A stretch of 64,000 nucleotides of DNA from Bradyrhizobium sp. Tv2a-2 (GCF_000472425.1 NZ_AXAI01000015.1:142428-206427), one strand, 5' to 3'; counted from the stretch's first letter, positions 1-11,263 are shown. Notes: generated from the sequence alone by a model not told the origin. Translations and numbers: made by a program.

Positions 1-419
1 TTCGAGACGGCTGGTTCCGCACCGGCGATCTCGGCCATATGGACGAGGAGGGGTTCGTCTATATCACCGGCCGTGCCTCGGACATGTACATCTCCGGCGG
101 CTCCAACATCTATCCGCGCGAAATCGAGGAGAAGATTCTCACGCACCCTGCAGTCTGCGAGGTCGCCGTGCTCGGTATCCCCGATCCGGTCTGGGGCGAG
201 GTTGGCGTCGCCGTCTGCGTGGCGCGCGAGGGCTCCGCAGCATTGAGCGAGGCGGAGATGGCGGCGTTCCTGGGCCCGAAGGTGCCGCGCTACAAGATGC
301 CAAAGCGCTTCTTCTTCTGGGAGGCGCTGCCGAAATCCGGCTATGGCAAGATTCCCAAGCGCATGGTGCGTGACGAGCTCGAGGCGCGCGGACTGCTCGA
401 CATCACCAAGGCGAGCTGA
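1..419 (+). CDS. acyl-CoA synthetase (AMP-forming), C-terminal part
   Basis: Partial gene: the reading frame is open from base 3 and the start lies outside the window. The visible part is the C-terminal lid of an ANL-superfamily adenylating enzyme, which activates a carboxylic acid with ATP and CoA. It carries the hinge-type motif GWFRTGDLGHMDEEGFVYI, the ITGRASDMYISGGSNIYPRE segment, and a conserved Lys near the end (SGYGKIPKRM) that normally completes adenylation. The acid substrate cannot be read from this fragment. It ends 12 bp before the next gene on the same strand, so the two may be co-transcribed. Confidence 0.9.
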   Translation, partial: RDGWFRTGDLGHMDEEGFVYITGRASDMYISGGSNIYPREIEEKILTHPAVCEVAVLGIPDPVWGEVGVAVCVAREGSAALSEAEMAAFLGPKVPRYKMPKRFFFWEALPKSGYGKIPKRMVRDELEARGLLDITKAS

Positions 420-431
420 CGCAGGCAATGC

Positions 432-1292
432 ATGCGCGAGATCAAACAGCCGGGGCCGCCGACATCCGAACGCATCCAATGGGTGGAAGCGCGCGGTCGC
501 GGCTTCTCCTTCACGCTCGAAGCCGGCATCCCGCTTCTGGAAGCCGCGCGCCGCGGCTTTGCGGCTCAAGGTTTTGACGGCGGGGTGCTCAACATCAAGG
601 GCGGCGCGCTGGGCCCGTTCGCCTATGTGATGCCGGCGCTGTCGAACACTGGCGAGAACGCGGCGTTCTACAGCGAGACGTTTCGGCCTGAAGGCAGCGC
701 CTGGCTCAAGCAGGCGACCATGACGCTCGGCGAGCGCGACGGCGCGCCGTTCTTCCATTGTCACGGGCTGTGGCTCGAAGCCCATTGCCGGGTCAATGGC
801 GGCCATATCCTGCCCGAGGAGACCATGGTCGCCGAGCCGTTCGAGGTGGCGGCGTTCGGCATCGATGGCGCCACGTTCAAGGCCGAGCCCGACCCCGAGA
901 CCAATTTCAAGCTGTTCGGGCCGGTCAAGAGCGAGGCGAGGGGCGCCGAGACGACCTCCCGTGCCTTCGCGCTGCGCCTGCGCCCCAACCAGGATTTTGC
1001 GCACGGCCTGGAGGCCTTCTGCCGCGACCGCGGGATCACGCACGCGAAAATTCGCGGCGGGGTGGGCTCGACCATCGGTGCGCGCTTCACGGATGGCCGC
1101 ATCGTCGACCCCTTTGCGACCGAGCTGACGATCACCGCAGGCCACGTTGGGCCCGGCGCCGGAGGCGCGCCGCAAGCGGAGCTGGATATTGCGCTGGTCG
1201 ATTACACCGGCGGCCTTGCCGAGGGCAGCCTCGTCCGTGGCGACAATCCGGTGCTGATGACGATGGAGCTGGTGCTGGAGGTTCTGGCCTGA
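432..1292 (+). CDS. two-domain PPC (DUF296) protein
   Basis: A 286-aa protein with two successive PPC/DUF296-type domains. The first spans about residues 20-150 and has the conserved GGHILPEETMVAEPFEV segment; the second spans about 165-286 and has AGHVGPGAGG at the equivalent place. PPC domains form trimers and occur in plant AT-hook proteins and in stand-alone bacterial proteins of unclear role; the bacterial ones often keep a His cluster, and FHCHGLWLEAHCRV here is His-rich. There is no signal peptide, so it is probably cytosolic. It lies just behind the acyl-CoA synthetase gene. DNA binding should not be assumed. Confidence 0.75.
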   Translation: MREIKQPGPPTSERIQWVEARGRGFSFTLEAGIPLLEAARRGFAAQGFDGGVLNIKGGALGPFAYVMPALSNTGENAAFYSETFRPEGSAWLKQATMTLGERDGAPFFHCHGLWLEAHCRVNGGHILPEETMVAEPFEVAAFGIDGATFKAEPDPETNFKLFGPVKSEARGAETTSRAFALRLRPNQDFAHGLEAFCRDRGITHAKIRGGVGSTIGARFTDGRIVDPFATELTITAGHVGPGAGGAPQAELDIALVDYTGGLAEGSLVRGDNPVLMTMELVLEVLA

Positions 1293-1329
1293 ATCCAGCT
1301 CCATACGCGAGTCTCGCCTCAGCACGAAT

Positions 1330-1344
1330 GTTCTTGTTGCGTTC
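1330..1344 (+). promoter_or_regulatory. candidate LexA (SOS) box before the ATPase pair
   Basis: The sequence reads GTTC, seven bases (TTGTTGC), GTTC: the direct-repeat form of the alphaproteobacterial LexA operator. It lies 63 bp upstream of the ATPase start at 1407. By chance about two such 8-base matches are expected in 64 kb counting both strands, so position is the main support. The spacer resembles that of the uvrA box (TTCCTAC). Confidence 0.45.
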
Positions 1345-1406
1345 CATAAGATGTGCCACAACCTAAGCGGAGCATGTCTGCACTCAGGTAGTGGGGCCGA
1401 AGGTTC

Positions 1407-2162
1407 ATGCGTTCGAGGAAGAAGCGCGACATTGATTTGCCCGCGCCCTATCTGAAGCGGCTCTGGCTCGATCCCGCCTCGGTCCCGGATCCCGATGCCT
1501 ATCCGTTCTGCCTTCCCTTTCTTCACGATGATTTCGAGCTTCGCTTCGAGCGTGCCATCACCATCATTGTCGGCGAGAACGGCACGGGGAAATCGACGCT
1601 GCTGGAGGGCATCGGGGCGCTCGCCGGCTACGACGGCGCGGGCGGCGGAAAGGGGTACAGGCCGGTCGACCATTCCGATGCGATTGAGGTGACGGGCGGT
1701 GACCTGGCGCAGGCGCTTCGCGCAAGCTGGCTGCCGAAGATCACCAAGGGATGGTTCTTCCGCGCCGAAACGTTTTTCTCGGTCGCGAGATATCTCGATG
1801 CGGTCGGATCGAACAGCGCCGATTTTCTCTCGCATTCCCACGGCGAGGGCTTCTTGCGTTTCTTCAATGAGCGCTGCCAGCGCCAGGGCATCTACATTTT
1901 CGACGAGCCGGAATCCGCCTTGTCGCCGTCCCGGCAGATGGAATTCCTCAAGCTGATGCGGCGCATGGAAGAGTCCGGCTATTGCCAGTTGATCATGGCC
2001 ACGCATTCGCCGATCCTGATGGCCTATCCAAACGCGACATTGCTGCGGCTGTCGAAATACGGACTTGAGCCGGTGCGCGTGCAGGACACCGACCACTTCA
2101 AGTCGATGCGTGAGTTTTGCCAGGACCCAACCGGCTTTGTCGAAGCGACGCTCGCCGAGTGA
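1407..2162 (+). CDS. AAA-type predicted ATPase, copy A
   Basis: A 251-aa cytosolic ATPase of the compact ABC/SMC-like type (COG3910-like). Walker A is GENGTGKST at about residues 55-63. SHGEGFLRFFNERCQRQGI sits at the ABC-signature position, and the Walker B region is IYIFDEPESALSPSRQ. A switch His follows in MATHSPILMAYP. This is the fold of the RecF/SMC head domains, but there is no room for a coiled coil or membrane domain. It forms a tandem pair with the near-identical gene 34 bp downstream. A LexA-like site lies 63 bp upstream, so a link to DNA damage is possible but unproven. Confidence 0.85.
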   Translation: MRSRKKRDIDLPAPYLKRLWLDPASVPDPDAYPFCLPFLHDDFELRFERAITIIVGENGTGKSTLLEGIGALAGYDGAGGGKGYRPVDHSDAIEVTGGDLAQALRASWLPKITKGWFFRAETFFSVARYLDAVGSNSADFLSHSHGEGFLRFFNERCQRQGIYIFDEPESALSPSRQMEFLKLMRRMEESGYCQLIMATHSPILMAYPNATLLRLSKYGLEPVRVQDTDHFKSMREFCQDPTGFVEATLAE

Positions 2163-2195
2163 ACAAGCTGCCTCGCTGATCAGGATTGCAAGCCC

Positions 2196-2972
2196 ATGGC
2201 CTGGATGCCGAAAAGGCGCGAGATCAGGATGCCGGCGCCGTATCTCAAGCGGATCTGGCTCGATCCCGCGCGCATTCCTGACCCGGATGCCTATCCGTTC
2301 TGTCTTCCCTTTCTCGCCGGTGATTTCGAGCTGCACTTCGAGCGTGCCATCACGATCATCGTCGGTGAGAACGGGACGGGGAAGTCGACGCTGCTCGAAG
2401 GGATCGCAGCACTTGCCGGCTATGATGAAGCCGGCGGCGGCAAGGGCTATATGCCGGTCGACCATACCCAAGCGATCGAGGTCATGGGCGGCGGATTATC
2501 GAAGGCGTTACGCGCGAGCTGGTTGCCGAAGATCACCAATGGCTGGTTCTTCCGCGCGGAGAGTTTCTTCTCGGTCGCGCGCTACCTTGATAAGGCCGCG
2601 CTCGACGATCCATTCGGAGGACCACCGCCGGATTTTCTCTCGCACTCCCACGGCGAAGGGTTTCTCCGCTTCTTCAACGAACGCTGCCAGCGGCAAGGGA
2701 TCTTCATCTTCGACGAGCCGGAGTCGGCACTGTCGCCGTCGCGGCAGATCGAGTTCCTCAAGCTGCTGCGGCGGATGGACGATATCGGCCATTGCCAGGT
2801 CATCATGGCGACGCACTCGCCGATGCTGATGGCCTATCCGGGTGCGATCCTGCTGCGCCTGACGAAGCATGGCTTCGAGCCGACCACGCTGAAGCAGACC
2901 GATCACTACAGGGCGATGCGCGAGTTCTTCGAGGACCCCGACGCGTTTGTCGAGGCGGCGCTGGCGAGGTGA
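2196..2972 (+). CDS. AAA-type predicted ATPase, copy B (tandem paralogue)
   Basis: A 258-aa paralogue of the preceding gene, alike over its whole length. Walker A is GENGTGKSTLLEGIAALAGY, the signature-like block SHGEGFLRFFNERCQRQGI is identical in both copies, and Walker B is IFIFDEPESALSPSRQ. The main difference is a short insertion (about LDDPFGGPP) before the signature block. The pair most likely arose by local duplication and is probably one transcription unit. An alternative start is the ATG at 2229, which aligns with the conserved APYLKR block. Function is unknown beyond ATP hydrolysis. Confidence 0.85.
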   Translation: MAWMPKRREIRMPAPYLKRIWLDPARIPDPDAYPFCLPFLAGDFELHFERAITIIVGENGTGKSTLLEGIAALAGYDEAGGGKGYMPVDHTQAIEVMGGGLSKALRASWLPKITNGWFFRAESFFSVARYLDKAALDDPFGGPPPDFLSHSHGEGFLRFFNERCQRQGIFIFDEPESALSPSRQIEFLKLLRRMDDIGHCQVIMATHSPMLMAYPGAILLRLTKHGFEPTTLKQTDHYRAMREFFEDPDAFVEAALAR

Positions 2973-3058
2973 GTGCGAGCGCCGAGTCCCATCGTCGTCC
3001 CGGCGTTCCGGAACGGCGGCGTTGAGGGGGCTGATTCAAATTTCAAACATCTTTACCT

Positions 3059-3140
3059 GCCATTGCGAGCGTGAGCGAAGCAATCCAGAGCCACGCGCGC
3101 GGCTCTGGATTGCTTTGTCGCGTTGCTCCTCGCAATGACG
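3059..3140. repeat. palindromic intergenic repeat
   Basis: A long imperfect inverted repeat. CATTGCGAGCG and AAGCAATCCAGAGCC on the left pair with GGCTCTGGATTGCTT and CGCAATGACGG on the right, around a GC-rich loop. It looks like a REP-type element of the Bradyrhizobium group, which I recall as multi-copy. It follows the ATPase pair and could form a strong stem in its transcript. Confidence 0.7.
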
Positions 3141-3165
3141 GATGAGAGGCATGACTCCGCAACCC

Positions 3166-3575
3166 CGCGGTGCAATTCGCGCCCGGGCCTTGGTTTCGTC
3201 TCACCCCTCGGAAAATCGAGGGCGCAGGGAAGGCCGGGTGGCCGCATGCACCCGGGGCTCCCGCGCAAAGAAAAATTTGCGCGAGCGCGAAAACCACAGG
3301 TACAGGCGGTGACAACCGGCCTTCCCCGCGCAGTGGTTTTACGGCTTATACGTGATCTCCTCGGTGAACCAATGCTCGTTTGCCACCGTCGTCAGCGTGA
3401 TGCGTAAGCATCGTCGCCAACTTGACGCCAGCGTCGGGGCGTCAGGACCACACGATTTCGCCGTCCGCCTCCGTGCCGTTCGTCTTCGGCACATCCGCGT
3501 CCACCGCATCGCCGGCCCAACGTATGTGACGTTCGCGATACGCCCCTCTCTTCGGGCCGGGACCATCAACAGCTA
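3166..3575. repeat. decayed multi-copy Bradyrhizobium repeat region
   Basis: About 400 bp with no credible gene. Its conceptual translations (for example GKAGWPHAPGAP and TGTGGDNRPS) match strings I remember as recurring in spurious small ORFs across Bradyrhizobium genomes, which points to a dispersed noncoding repeat. A genome-wide self-comparison would settle it. Confidence 0.5.
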
Positions 3576-3711
3576 GCATGGATTCCGAAAAAGAGAAACA
3601 TGAATATTTTTCCTGCCGGTCCTGGACAATTCAGGCGCGATGAAGATCGCTGTATCGAGCCGATTTGCCCGTCGTGCAGCGAAAAGTCCATTACCGGCAA
3701 GGAACGGTCGC

Positions 3712-4374
3712 CTACGCTTGCGCCTTCGCCGGCTCGGATACTCCGAGCTCCCGCGCAATATCCTCCATCCGTTCAAACATCAGGTCCGGCGTCAGCGCGC
3801 GAAGCGCTTCGCCTGAGGCAAAGCCCCAGCGCACGGCGCCGCAGGAGATGCCGGCAGCGCGGGCGGCCTCGATGTCGCGGACCTCGTCGCCGATCGAGAT
3901 CACCGCTTCGGGTTTGAGGCCGGCGCGCCTGAGGACGCGGCGGAATTTTGCCGCCTTGCCGAAGATCGAGGCGCCGCAATCGAAGTGGGAGAACAGCGCG
4001 GCCAGCTCGCCGAGCTGACGGCGGGCGTTGGCCTCGCTGTCGGAGCTCACCAGTGCAAGGCGATAACCCGCATCCGAAAGCGCGCGCAACATTGCGTCGG
4101 CGCCGGGAAAAAGGGGGATATCCTGGATGTGCTGTCCCTTGAGCCGCCGCATGTGCCGCGCGATCGCCGGAAGCTTCCAGGTCGGCACCTCCAGCCGTGC
4201 CAGGATTTCACGGGAGTTCGCATGGCGCAGGCTCTCGAGATCCTCATCGGCGATGCGGCGAAAGGCAAAGCGGTCGGCGACGGCGTTCACGTGGCGTCGG
4301 AACCACGGAAAGCTGTCGGCCAGCGTGCCGTCGAGATCGAAGATGAGGAGGGAATAGGGCAAGGAAGCGGGCAT
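3712..4374 (-). CDS. HAD-family phosphatase
   Basis: A 220-aa haloacid-dehalogenase-family hydrolase of the phosphoglycolate-phosphatase / beta-phosphoglucomutase type. Motif I is FDLDGTLADS near the N-terminus, with the nucleophile Asp and the acid/base Asp. A helical cap follows, then a motif II-like LVSSDS, and motif III/IV ISIGDEVRDIEAARAAG near the C-terminus. I chose the ATG at 4374, directly before the domain; an in-frame start 13 codons upstream would add only a non-conserved extension. The substrate is not predictable. The next gene is divergent. Confidence 0.85.
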   Translation of the reverse strand: MPASLPYSLLIFDLDGTLADSFPWFRRHVNAVADRFAFRRIADEDLESLRHANSREILARLEVPTWKLPAIARHMRRLKGQHIQDIPLFPGADAMLRALSDAGYRLALVSSDSEANARRQLGELAALFSHFDCGASIFGKAAKFRRVLRRAGLKPEAVISIGDEVRDIEAARAAGISCGAVRWGFASGEALRALTPDLMFERMEDIARELGVSEPAKAQA

Positions 4375-4543
4375 GTACGGCGGGCGAACGCAGGGCACAT
4401 ATGGCAAAAGCACATTGCGCCTTTTGTGCGAAGGGGCGCGGAATGCACTATGCTCCCTGTTGTCCGCGTTTGTCAGGATGGCAAGGCGCCGCGCGCCGAT
4501 GACTATTTGGGACTACCGAAAGCGTCAGTGAAGGAGCAAGAGG

Positions 4544-5293
4544 ATGTCATTTTACCGAGGCATGACCTGTGAGAACGTCACCATCAGGGGTGACAAGGGA
4601 ACGCCCATCACGGCTTACACGGCCAAGCCCGAGGGCGCAGGTCCGTTTCCGGGCGTCGTCCTCATCCATCATCTGCCGGGCTGGAGCGAGTTCTATATCG
4701 AGACCACGCGGCGTTTCGCCCATCACGGCTACATGGCGATCTGCGCCAATCTCTATGAGCGCGCGGGACAGGGCAATCCGGACGACGTCGCGGCGAAAGT
4801 GCGCGCCGAGGGCGGCATTGCCGACTCCCAGATGGTCGGCGACACCGAGGCGGCCGTGAAATGGATGCGTGCGCAGCCGAACCACAACGGCAAGGTCGGC
4901 CTGTTCGGCTCCTGCTCCGGCGGCCGCCACGCCTTCATCTATGCCTGCCAGAGGAAGGACGTCGATGCCTGCGCCGAGCTCTGGGGCGGCCGCGTGGTGA
5001 TGGGCAAGGAGGAGCTCAACGAGAAGACGCCGACTGCGCCGATCGACATGACCAAGAACCTCTCATGTCCCCTGATCGGCATCTTCGGCAATGACGACCG
5101 CGCCCCGAGCCCCGAGCAGGTCAACCAGCACGAGGCCGAGCTGAAGAAGCACGGCAAGGTTCACGAATTCCATCGCTACGACGGCGCCGGCCACGGCTTC
5201 TTCTACTGGCACCGCCCGATCTACCGGGTCGAGCAGTGCATGGATGCCTGGGGCAAGGTTTTCGCCTTCTTCGGCAAACATCTCTCGAAGTAA
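4544..5293 (+). CDS. dienelactone hydrolase family protein
   Basis: A 249-aa alpha/beta hydrolase of the dienelactone hydrolase family. Ester or lactone hydrolysis is expected. The nucleophile elbow is GLFGSCSGGRH with a Cys at the centre, as in classical dienelactone hydrolases. An Asp follows in IGIFGNDDRAPS, and the catalytic His is in YDGAGHGFFYW near the C-terminus. There is no signal peptide. A good ribosome site (AAGGAGCAAGAGG) precedes the ATG. It sits 11 bp before the next small gene and is probably its operon partner. Confidence 0.88.
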   Translation: MSFYRGMTCENVTIRGDKGTPITAYTAKPEGAGPFPGVVLIHHLPGWSEFYIETTRRFAHHGYMAICANLYERAGQGNPDDVAAKVRAEGGIADSQMVGDTEAAVKWMRAQPNHNGKVGLFGSCSGGRHAFIYACQRKDVDACAELWGGRVVMGKEELNEKTPTAPIDMTKNLSCPLIGIFGNDDRAPSPEQVNQHEAELKKHGKVHEFHRYDGAGHGFFYWHRPIYRVEQCMDAWGKVFAFFGKHLSK

Positions 5294-5304
5294 GGAGGCA
5301 ATTC

Positions 5305-5610
5305 ATGTGCACATCCATCATCGAGATCGCCCCTGCCTCCGGCATGGCCAAGCGCGGCGACGACTGGTTTCCGCTCACCCACAGCGTGGTCGCCTACGAC
5401 CACGCCCGCCACGCGCTCGAGGGCGACGTTATCACGCTGGATTTCATCAACACGGGGCTTGAGCCGGGGGCACGCGCGGGTGTCGAGCTGACGCTGGAGA
5501 CAGCGAAGGAGCTGCGCGCCGCGCTCGATCGGGCGATTGCGGCAGCGGAGTTCGAGGAGGCGGAGGTGCGGGGGAAGGGGGCGGTGGTGGGGATAGGAAG
5601 GGCGGCGTGA
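5305..5610 (+). CDS. DUF6295-like small protein
   Basis: A 101-aa protein beginning MCTSIIEIAPASGMAK, which I recognise as the DUF6295 type (function unknown). The start is set by a near-perfect ribosome site, TAAGGAGG, which overlaps the stop region of the dienelactone hydrolase gene. A longer in-frame start would overlap that gene and lacks such a site. The C-terminal 25 residues are rich in Glu and Ala. Translational coupling to the upstream hydrolase is likely. Confidence 0.75.
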   Translation: MCTSIIEIAPASGMAKRGDDWFPLTHSVVAYDHARHALEGDVITLDFINTGLEPGARAGVELTLETAKELRAALDRAIAAAEFEEAEVRGKGAVVGIGRAA

Positions 5611-5617
5611 CGGAATC

Positions 5618-5696
5618 GTAGGTGGGTAGAGCGCAGCGAAACCCACCATCTTCGTGCGGCGATGCGATGGGCTTCGCTGCGCTCTACCCATCCTAC
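5618..5696. repeat. inverted repeat (GTGGGTAGAGCGC type)
   Basis: A near-perfect palindrome. GTAGGTGGGTAGAGCGCAGC on the left matches GCTGCGCTCTACCCATCCTAC on the right, with GAAACCCACC and GATGGGCTTC inside. It is a typical interspersed palindrome of this bacterial group and could act as a stem-loop after the upstream operon. Confidence 0.7.
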
Positions 5697-5727
5697 CGGC
5701 CAATCCGCCTCACGCACCAATAGCGGC

Positions 5728-5925
5728 ATGAAGCTCGATTTCAGCAATCTCCACTTCGACGGGGAGATTCAGACAACGTGGCAGGTCTTGCTCGGAATTT
5801 GCGGAGATTTCGAGCTATGGGTTGGAGAATGGATAATCTACAGCGAGATTGATTTCTGCTTGGTCGGGCTCGCCGAGGTAACAGAAGCGACTTGTCAGCC
5901 ATCGCTCGCCCCTTTTAGCGGTTAA
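5728..5925 (+). CDS. hypothetical 65-aa protein
   Basis: A short ORF of 65 codons starting MKLDFSNLHFDGEIQ, with aromatic- and acidic-rich composition unlike a shadow frame. There is no clear ribosome site and no domain I recognise. It may be the 5' remnant of a longer gene because it ends abruptly 16 bp before uvrA, which is convergent. Confidence 0.45.
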   Translation: MKLDFSNLHFDGEIQTTWQVLLGICGDFELWVGEWIIYSEIDFCLVGLAEVTEATCQPSLAPFSG

Positions 5926-5941
5926 GGCGGCGGATCGTGTC

Positions 5942-8914
<2,973 letters not shown>

Positions 8915-9003
8915 CGGCAATTCCAGGCGCACGGGACGCGCGCATCTAACAGGGCGCGCCTCGCGCTGCTTGAGCCGAGATCGGACGCCAATTCGGGTGA
9001 TGC

Positions 9004-9103
9004 CAAAGCGCGATGAGATTTGTTTGAACCGTCATCGCGCCCTAGATCTTTGATTCAGCATGATCCTTTCAGAAAACCGCTGCACACTTTTCCGGATCAT
9101 GCT
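9004..9103. repeat. interspersed repeat family R1, copy 1
   Basis: An element made of two stem-loops: GCGCGATGA paired with TCATCGCGC, then AGCATGATCCTTTCAG paired with TTTTCCGGATCATGCT. A second copy at 29584-29678 matches it closely along its whole length. It is placed between uvrA and its LexA box. Confidence 0.85.
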
Positions 9104-9106
9104 CCG

Positions 9107-9121
9107 GAACGTAGGAAGAAC
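9107..9121 (-). promoter_or_regulatory. LexA (SOS) box of uvrA
   Basis: The plus strand reads GAAC GTAGGAA GAAC. On the uvrA strand this is GTTC-TTCCTAC-GTTC, the alphaproteobacterial LexA operator form. It lies 192 bp upstream of the uvrA ATG, a gene known to be SOS-controlled in many bacteria. Confidence 0.7.
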
Positions 9122-9231
9122 GCTAAGCAATTTCCAGTGCCGCGCGCAAGTGATCAACGGTTTCCACCGGGTTTCCTTCGCTTTGGCGGCAGCGGGCAGC
9201 AGCAAGCCGCGAGAAATGAGGCCGCACAAAC

Positions 9232-9260
9232 AAAAAGGCCGGCACAAGGCCGGCCTTTTC
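9232..9260 (-). terminator. terminator of porin gene 1
   Basis: A perfect hairpin, AAAAGGCCGGC / GCCGGCCTTTT, 24 bp past the stop codon of the porin gene. It is symmetrical, with A and T runs on both sides. The same GGCCGGC hairpin follows the other two porin genes. Confidence 0.75.
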
Positions 9261-9283
9261 ATCGAAAGCGATTGCTCGCGAGA

Positions 9284-10045
9284 TCAGTACCTCGCAACCA
9301 CCGGGCCGCCAAAGGTGTAGTTCACGCGCACCGTCGCCATGTCGACGTCCTGCTTGATGTGGTCGGTGCGGTCTTGAAAGCTGAGAAACAGGGGCGTGGT
9401 CGTAAAGTTCACGTTGCGGCTGCCCATGAAAAGGTGGTCGTATTCGACGCCAACCGACCAGCCCGGTGCAAAGCCAATCTCGACGCCGGTTCCGACCGCG
9501 CCGCCCCAGCGGGTTTCGCTAGCCTGATCGAACGTGAAGCCGGTCAGAATGCCGTCGTACTTGCTATGGGTGACAGCAGCGCCGCCCTTCGCGTACCAGA
9601 GCACATTATTCCAGGCATAGCCGACCTGACCGGTGAACAGGCCAATCGCATCGATCTTGGTCTGATTGACCAGGGGGAAAAGGGCTGCGGGCGAGCTGGT
9701 ATTCGATCCCTTCAGGTTCGCCCAGTCACCCTGCGCTTCGAGGCCGAACACCCAATTGGTCACCTGCCAGCGGTAGCCGATCTGGCCGCCAACCAGGGCG
9801 CCGGTCGCATCATGGCAACCTTCCGCCGTGGTGGGCACCGCGACGCCGCCGGCGGCGTTGATGTCCCAGCAATTGTGGCTCCAGCCGCCACCGGCGTTGA
9901 AGCCGATATAGAAACCTGCCCAATTGTAGATCGGCGCGACAACCGGCGCCTTGGTGTAGACAGGACGTGCAGCAAGATCGGCGGCAAGAGCGGGCGCGCT
10001 TCCCAGCGCGGCGAGGCTAACCCCGACCAACAAGGCCTTTTTCAT
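9284..10045 (-). CDS. outer membrane beta-barrel porin (Omp25/31 type), copy 1
   Basis: A 253-aa outer-membrane protein of the Omp25/Omp31-like family. The N-terminus MKKALLVGVSLAALGSAPALA is a signal peptide cleaved after ALA. The barrel follows with YNWAGFYIGFNAGGG, alternating aromatic strands, and a C-terminal FGGPVVARY ending in an aromatic residue for BAM recognition. The ATG at 10045 aligns with both paralogues. It is the most distal of three tandem paralogues, all on the minus strand, each with its own terminator hairpin. Intergenic gaps of about 220 bp suggest separate promoters. Confidence 0.88.
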   Translation of the reverse strand: MKKALLVGVSLAALGSAPALAADLAARPVYTKAPVVAPIYNWAGFYIGFNAGGGWSHNCWDINAAGGVAVPTTAEGCHDATGALVGGQIGYRWQVTNWVFGLEAQGDWANLKGSNTSSPAALFPLVNQTKIDAIGLFTGQVGYAWNNVLWYAKGGAAVTHSKYDGILTGFTFDQASETRWGGAVGTGVEIGFAPGWSVGVEYDHLFMGSRNVNFTTTPLFLSFQDRTDHIKQDVDMATVRVNYTFGGPVVARY

Positions 10046-10215
10046 TTCTATCCAACCTATTGTTTCAAGCGCTGCTGATGGCAACCAGCAGCTGAATCAT
10101 TACGTTTGAAATCTATAGCGAAAAGAGTTGCGAAATGCCGTCACCCAAATGCCACAACTGAGTCCAAAGCGTGCAACTTGCGCGTGACATCTGGATGAAT
10201 GCGAGGCAGCGACAT

Positions 10216-10240
10216 GGCCGGCGCGGGGCCGGCCTTTGTT
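10216..10240 (-). terminator. terminator of porin gene 2
   Basis: Hairpin GGCCGGC GCGGG GCCGGCC with a short TTTG tail on the plus strand. On the gene strand the downstream tract is A/T poor, so its efficiency is uncertain. It matches the hairpins after the two sister genes. Confidence 0.6.
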
Positions 10241-10266
10241 GCTCAATGTGGTTCTCGTAAGAGAGA

Positions 10267-11046
10267 TCAGTACCGCGCGACCACCGGCCCGCCGAACGTG
10301 TAGTTGATCCGCACCGTGCCCATGTCCACGTCCTGCTTGATGCTGTCGACGCGGGTCACGACACCCACGGGAGCGGCCAGCGAGGTGAAGGTGTTGTTGC
10401 CGCTACCCATGAACAGGTGATCGTATTCGACGGCAACCGACCAGCCAGGCGCGAACCCGACTTCCACACCGGTCCCGACCGCGCCGCCCCAGCGGGTTTC
10501 GCTCGCCTGGTCCAGCGTCGTTCCGGTCGCAGTCGCAATCCCATTATACTTGTCGTGTGTAAGTGCGGCGCCGCCCTTTGCGTACCACAGCACATTGTTC
10601 CAGGCGTAACCGACCTGGCCGGTGAAAAGGCCGATCGCGTCGATCTTGGTCTGGTTGGTCAAGGCCGAACCGAACGCAACCGGCGAGCTCAGATTGGAGC
10701 CCTTGAAGTTCGCCCAGTCGCCCTGGGCTTCAAGGCCGAACACCCAGCTGGAAGCCTGCCAGCGATAGCCGATCTGGCCACCCACCATGCCACCGGTCGC
10801 GTCATGGCAACCTTCGCGCACGGAGCCGACCGCAACCGGAACGCCAGCAACGCTGGTGAGGTCCCAGCAATTATGGCTGGACCCGCCGCCGCCATTGAGA
10901 CCGATATAGAAGCCCGCCCAGTTGTAGATCGGAGGCGGCATATAGGCAGGTGCTTTGGTGTAGGTGCGCGCCGGCAGATCCGCCGCCAGGGCAGGGGCCG
11001 TCCCCATCGCCATCAGGCTAATCCCCAAAAACAAGGCCTTCTTCAT
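10267..11046 (-). CDS. outer membrane beta-barrel porin (Omp25/31 type), copy 2
   Basis: A 259-aa paralogue of the neighbouring porins, with signal peptide MKKALFLGISLMAMGTAPALA and then YNWAGFYIGLNGGGGSSHNCW. Shared blocks include EGCHDATGG.VGGQIGYRWQ, VFGLEAQGDWANFKGSN, TKIDAIGLFTGQVGYAWNNV and a C-terminal NYTFGGPVVARY. A ribosome site (AGGGGAAC) precedes the ATG at 11046. A conserved lone Cys pair (HNCW and EGCHD) in all three may form a disulfide in the barrel. Confidence 0.88.
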   Translation of the reverse strand: MKKALFLGISLMAMGTAPALAADLPARTYTKAPAYMPPPIYNWAGFYIGLNGGGGSSHNCWDLTSVAGVPVAVGSVREGCHDATGGMVGGQIGYRWQASSWVFGLEAQGDWANFKGSNLSSPVAFGSALTNQTKIDAIGLFTGQVGYAWNNVLWYAKGGAALTHDKYNGIATATGTTLDQASETRWGGAVGTGVEVGFAPGWSVAVEYDHLFMGSGNNTFTSLAAPVGVVTRVDSIKQDVDMGTVRINYTFGGPVVARY

Positions 11047-11207
11047 TTCTTGTTCCCCTAAGCCAATTATTCCCCGTCGCCACCGCTTCTGGGCAGCTGA
11101 TCGGAGCAATTCATCGCAGGGACAACTGAATCAGGCGTAAAGACGGCGTTGCCGGGAAGCCACAACCAGGCCCAAATCGCTCAGCCGTCGGCCGCGCGGC
11201 ATGCAAC

Positions 11208-11234
11208 GAAAAAGGCCGGCACGAGGCCGGCCTT
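11208..11234 (-). terminator. terminator of porin gene 3
   Basis: Hairpin AAAAGGCCGGC ACGA GGCCGGCCTT located 30 bp past the stop codon. It repeats the sequence found after porin gene 1. Confidence 0.65.
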
Positions 11235-11263
11235 CGTCAGCTATTTTTCGCTGTTGGCGCGGA

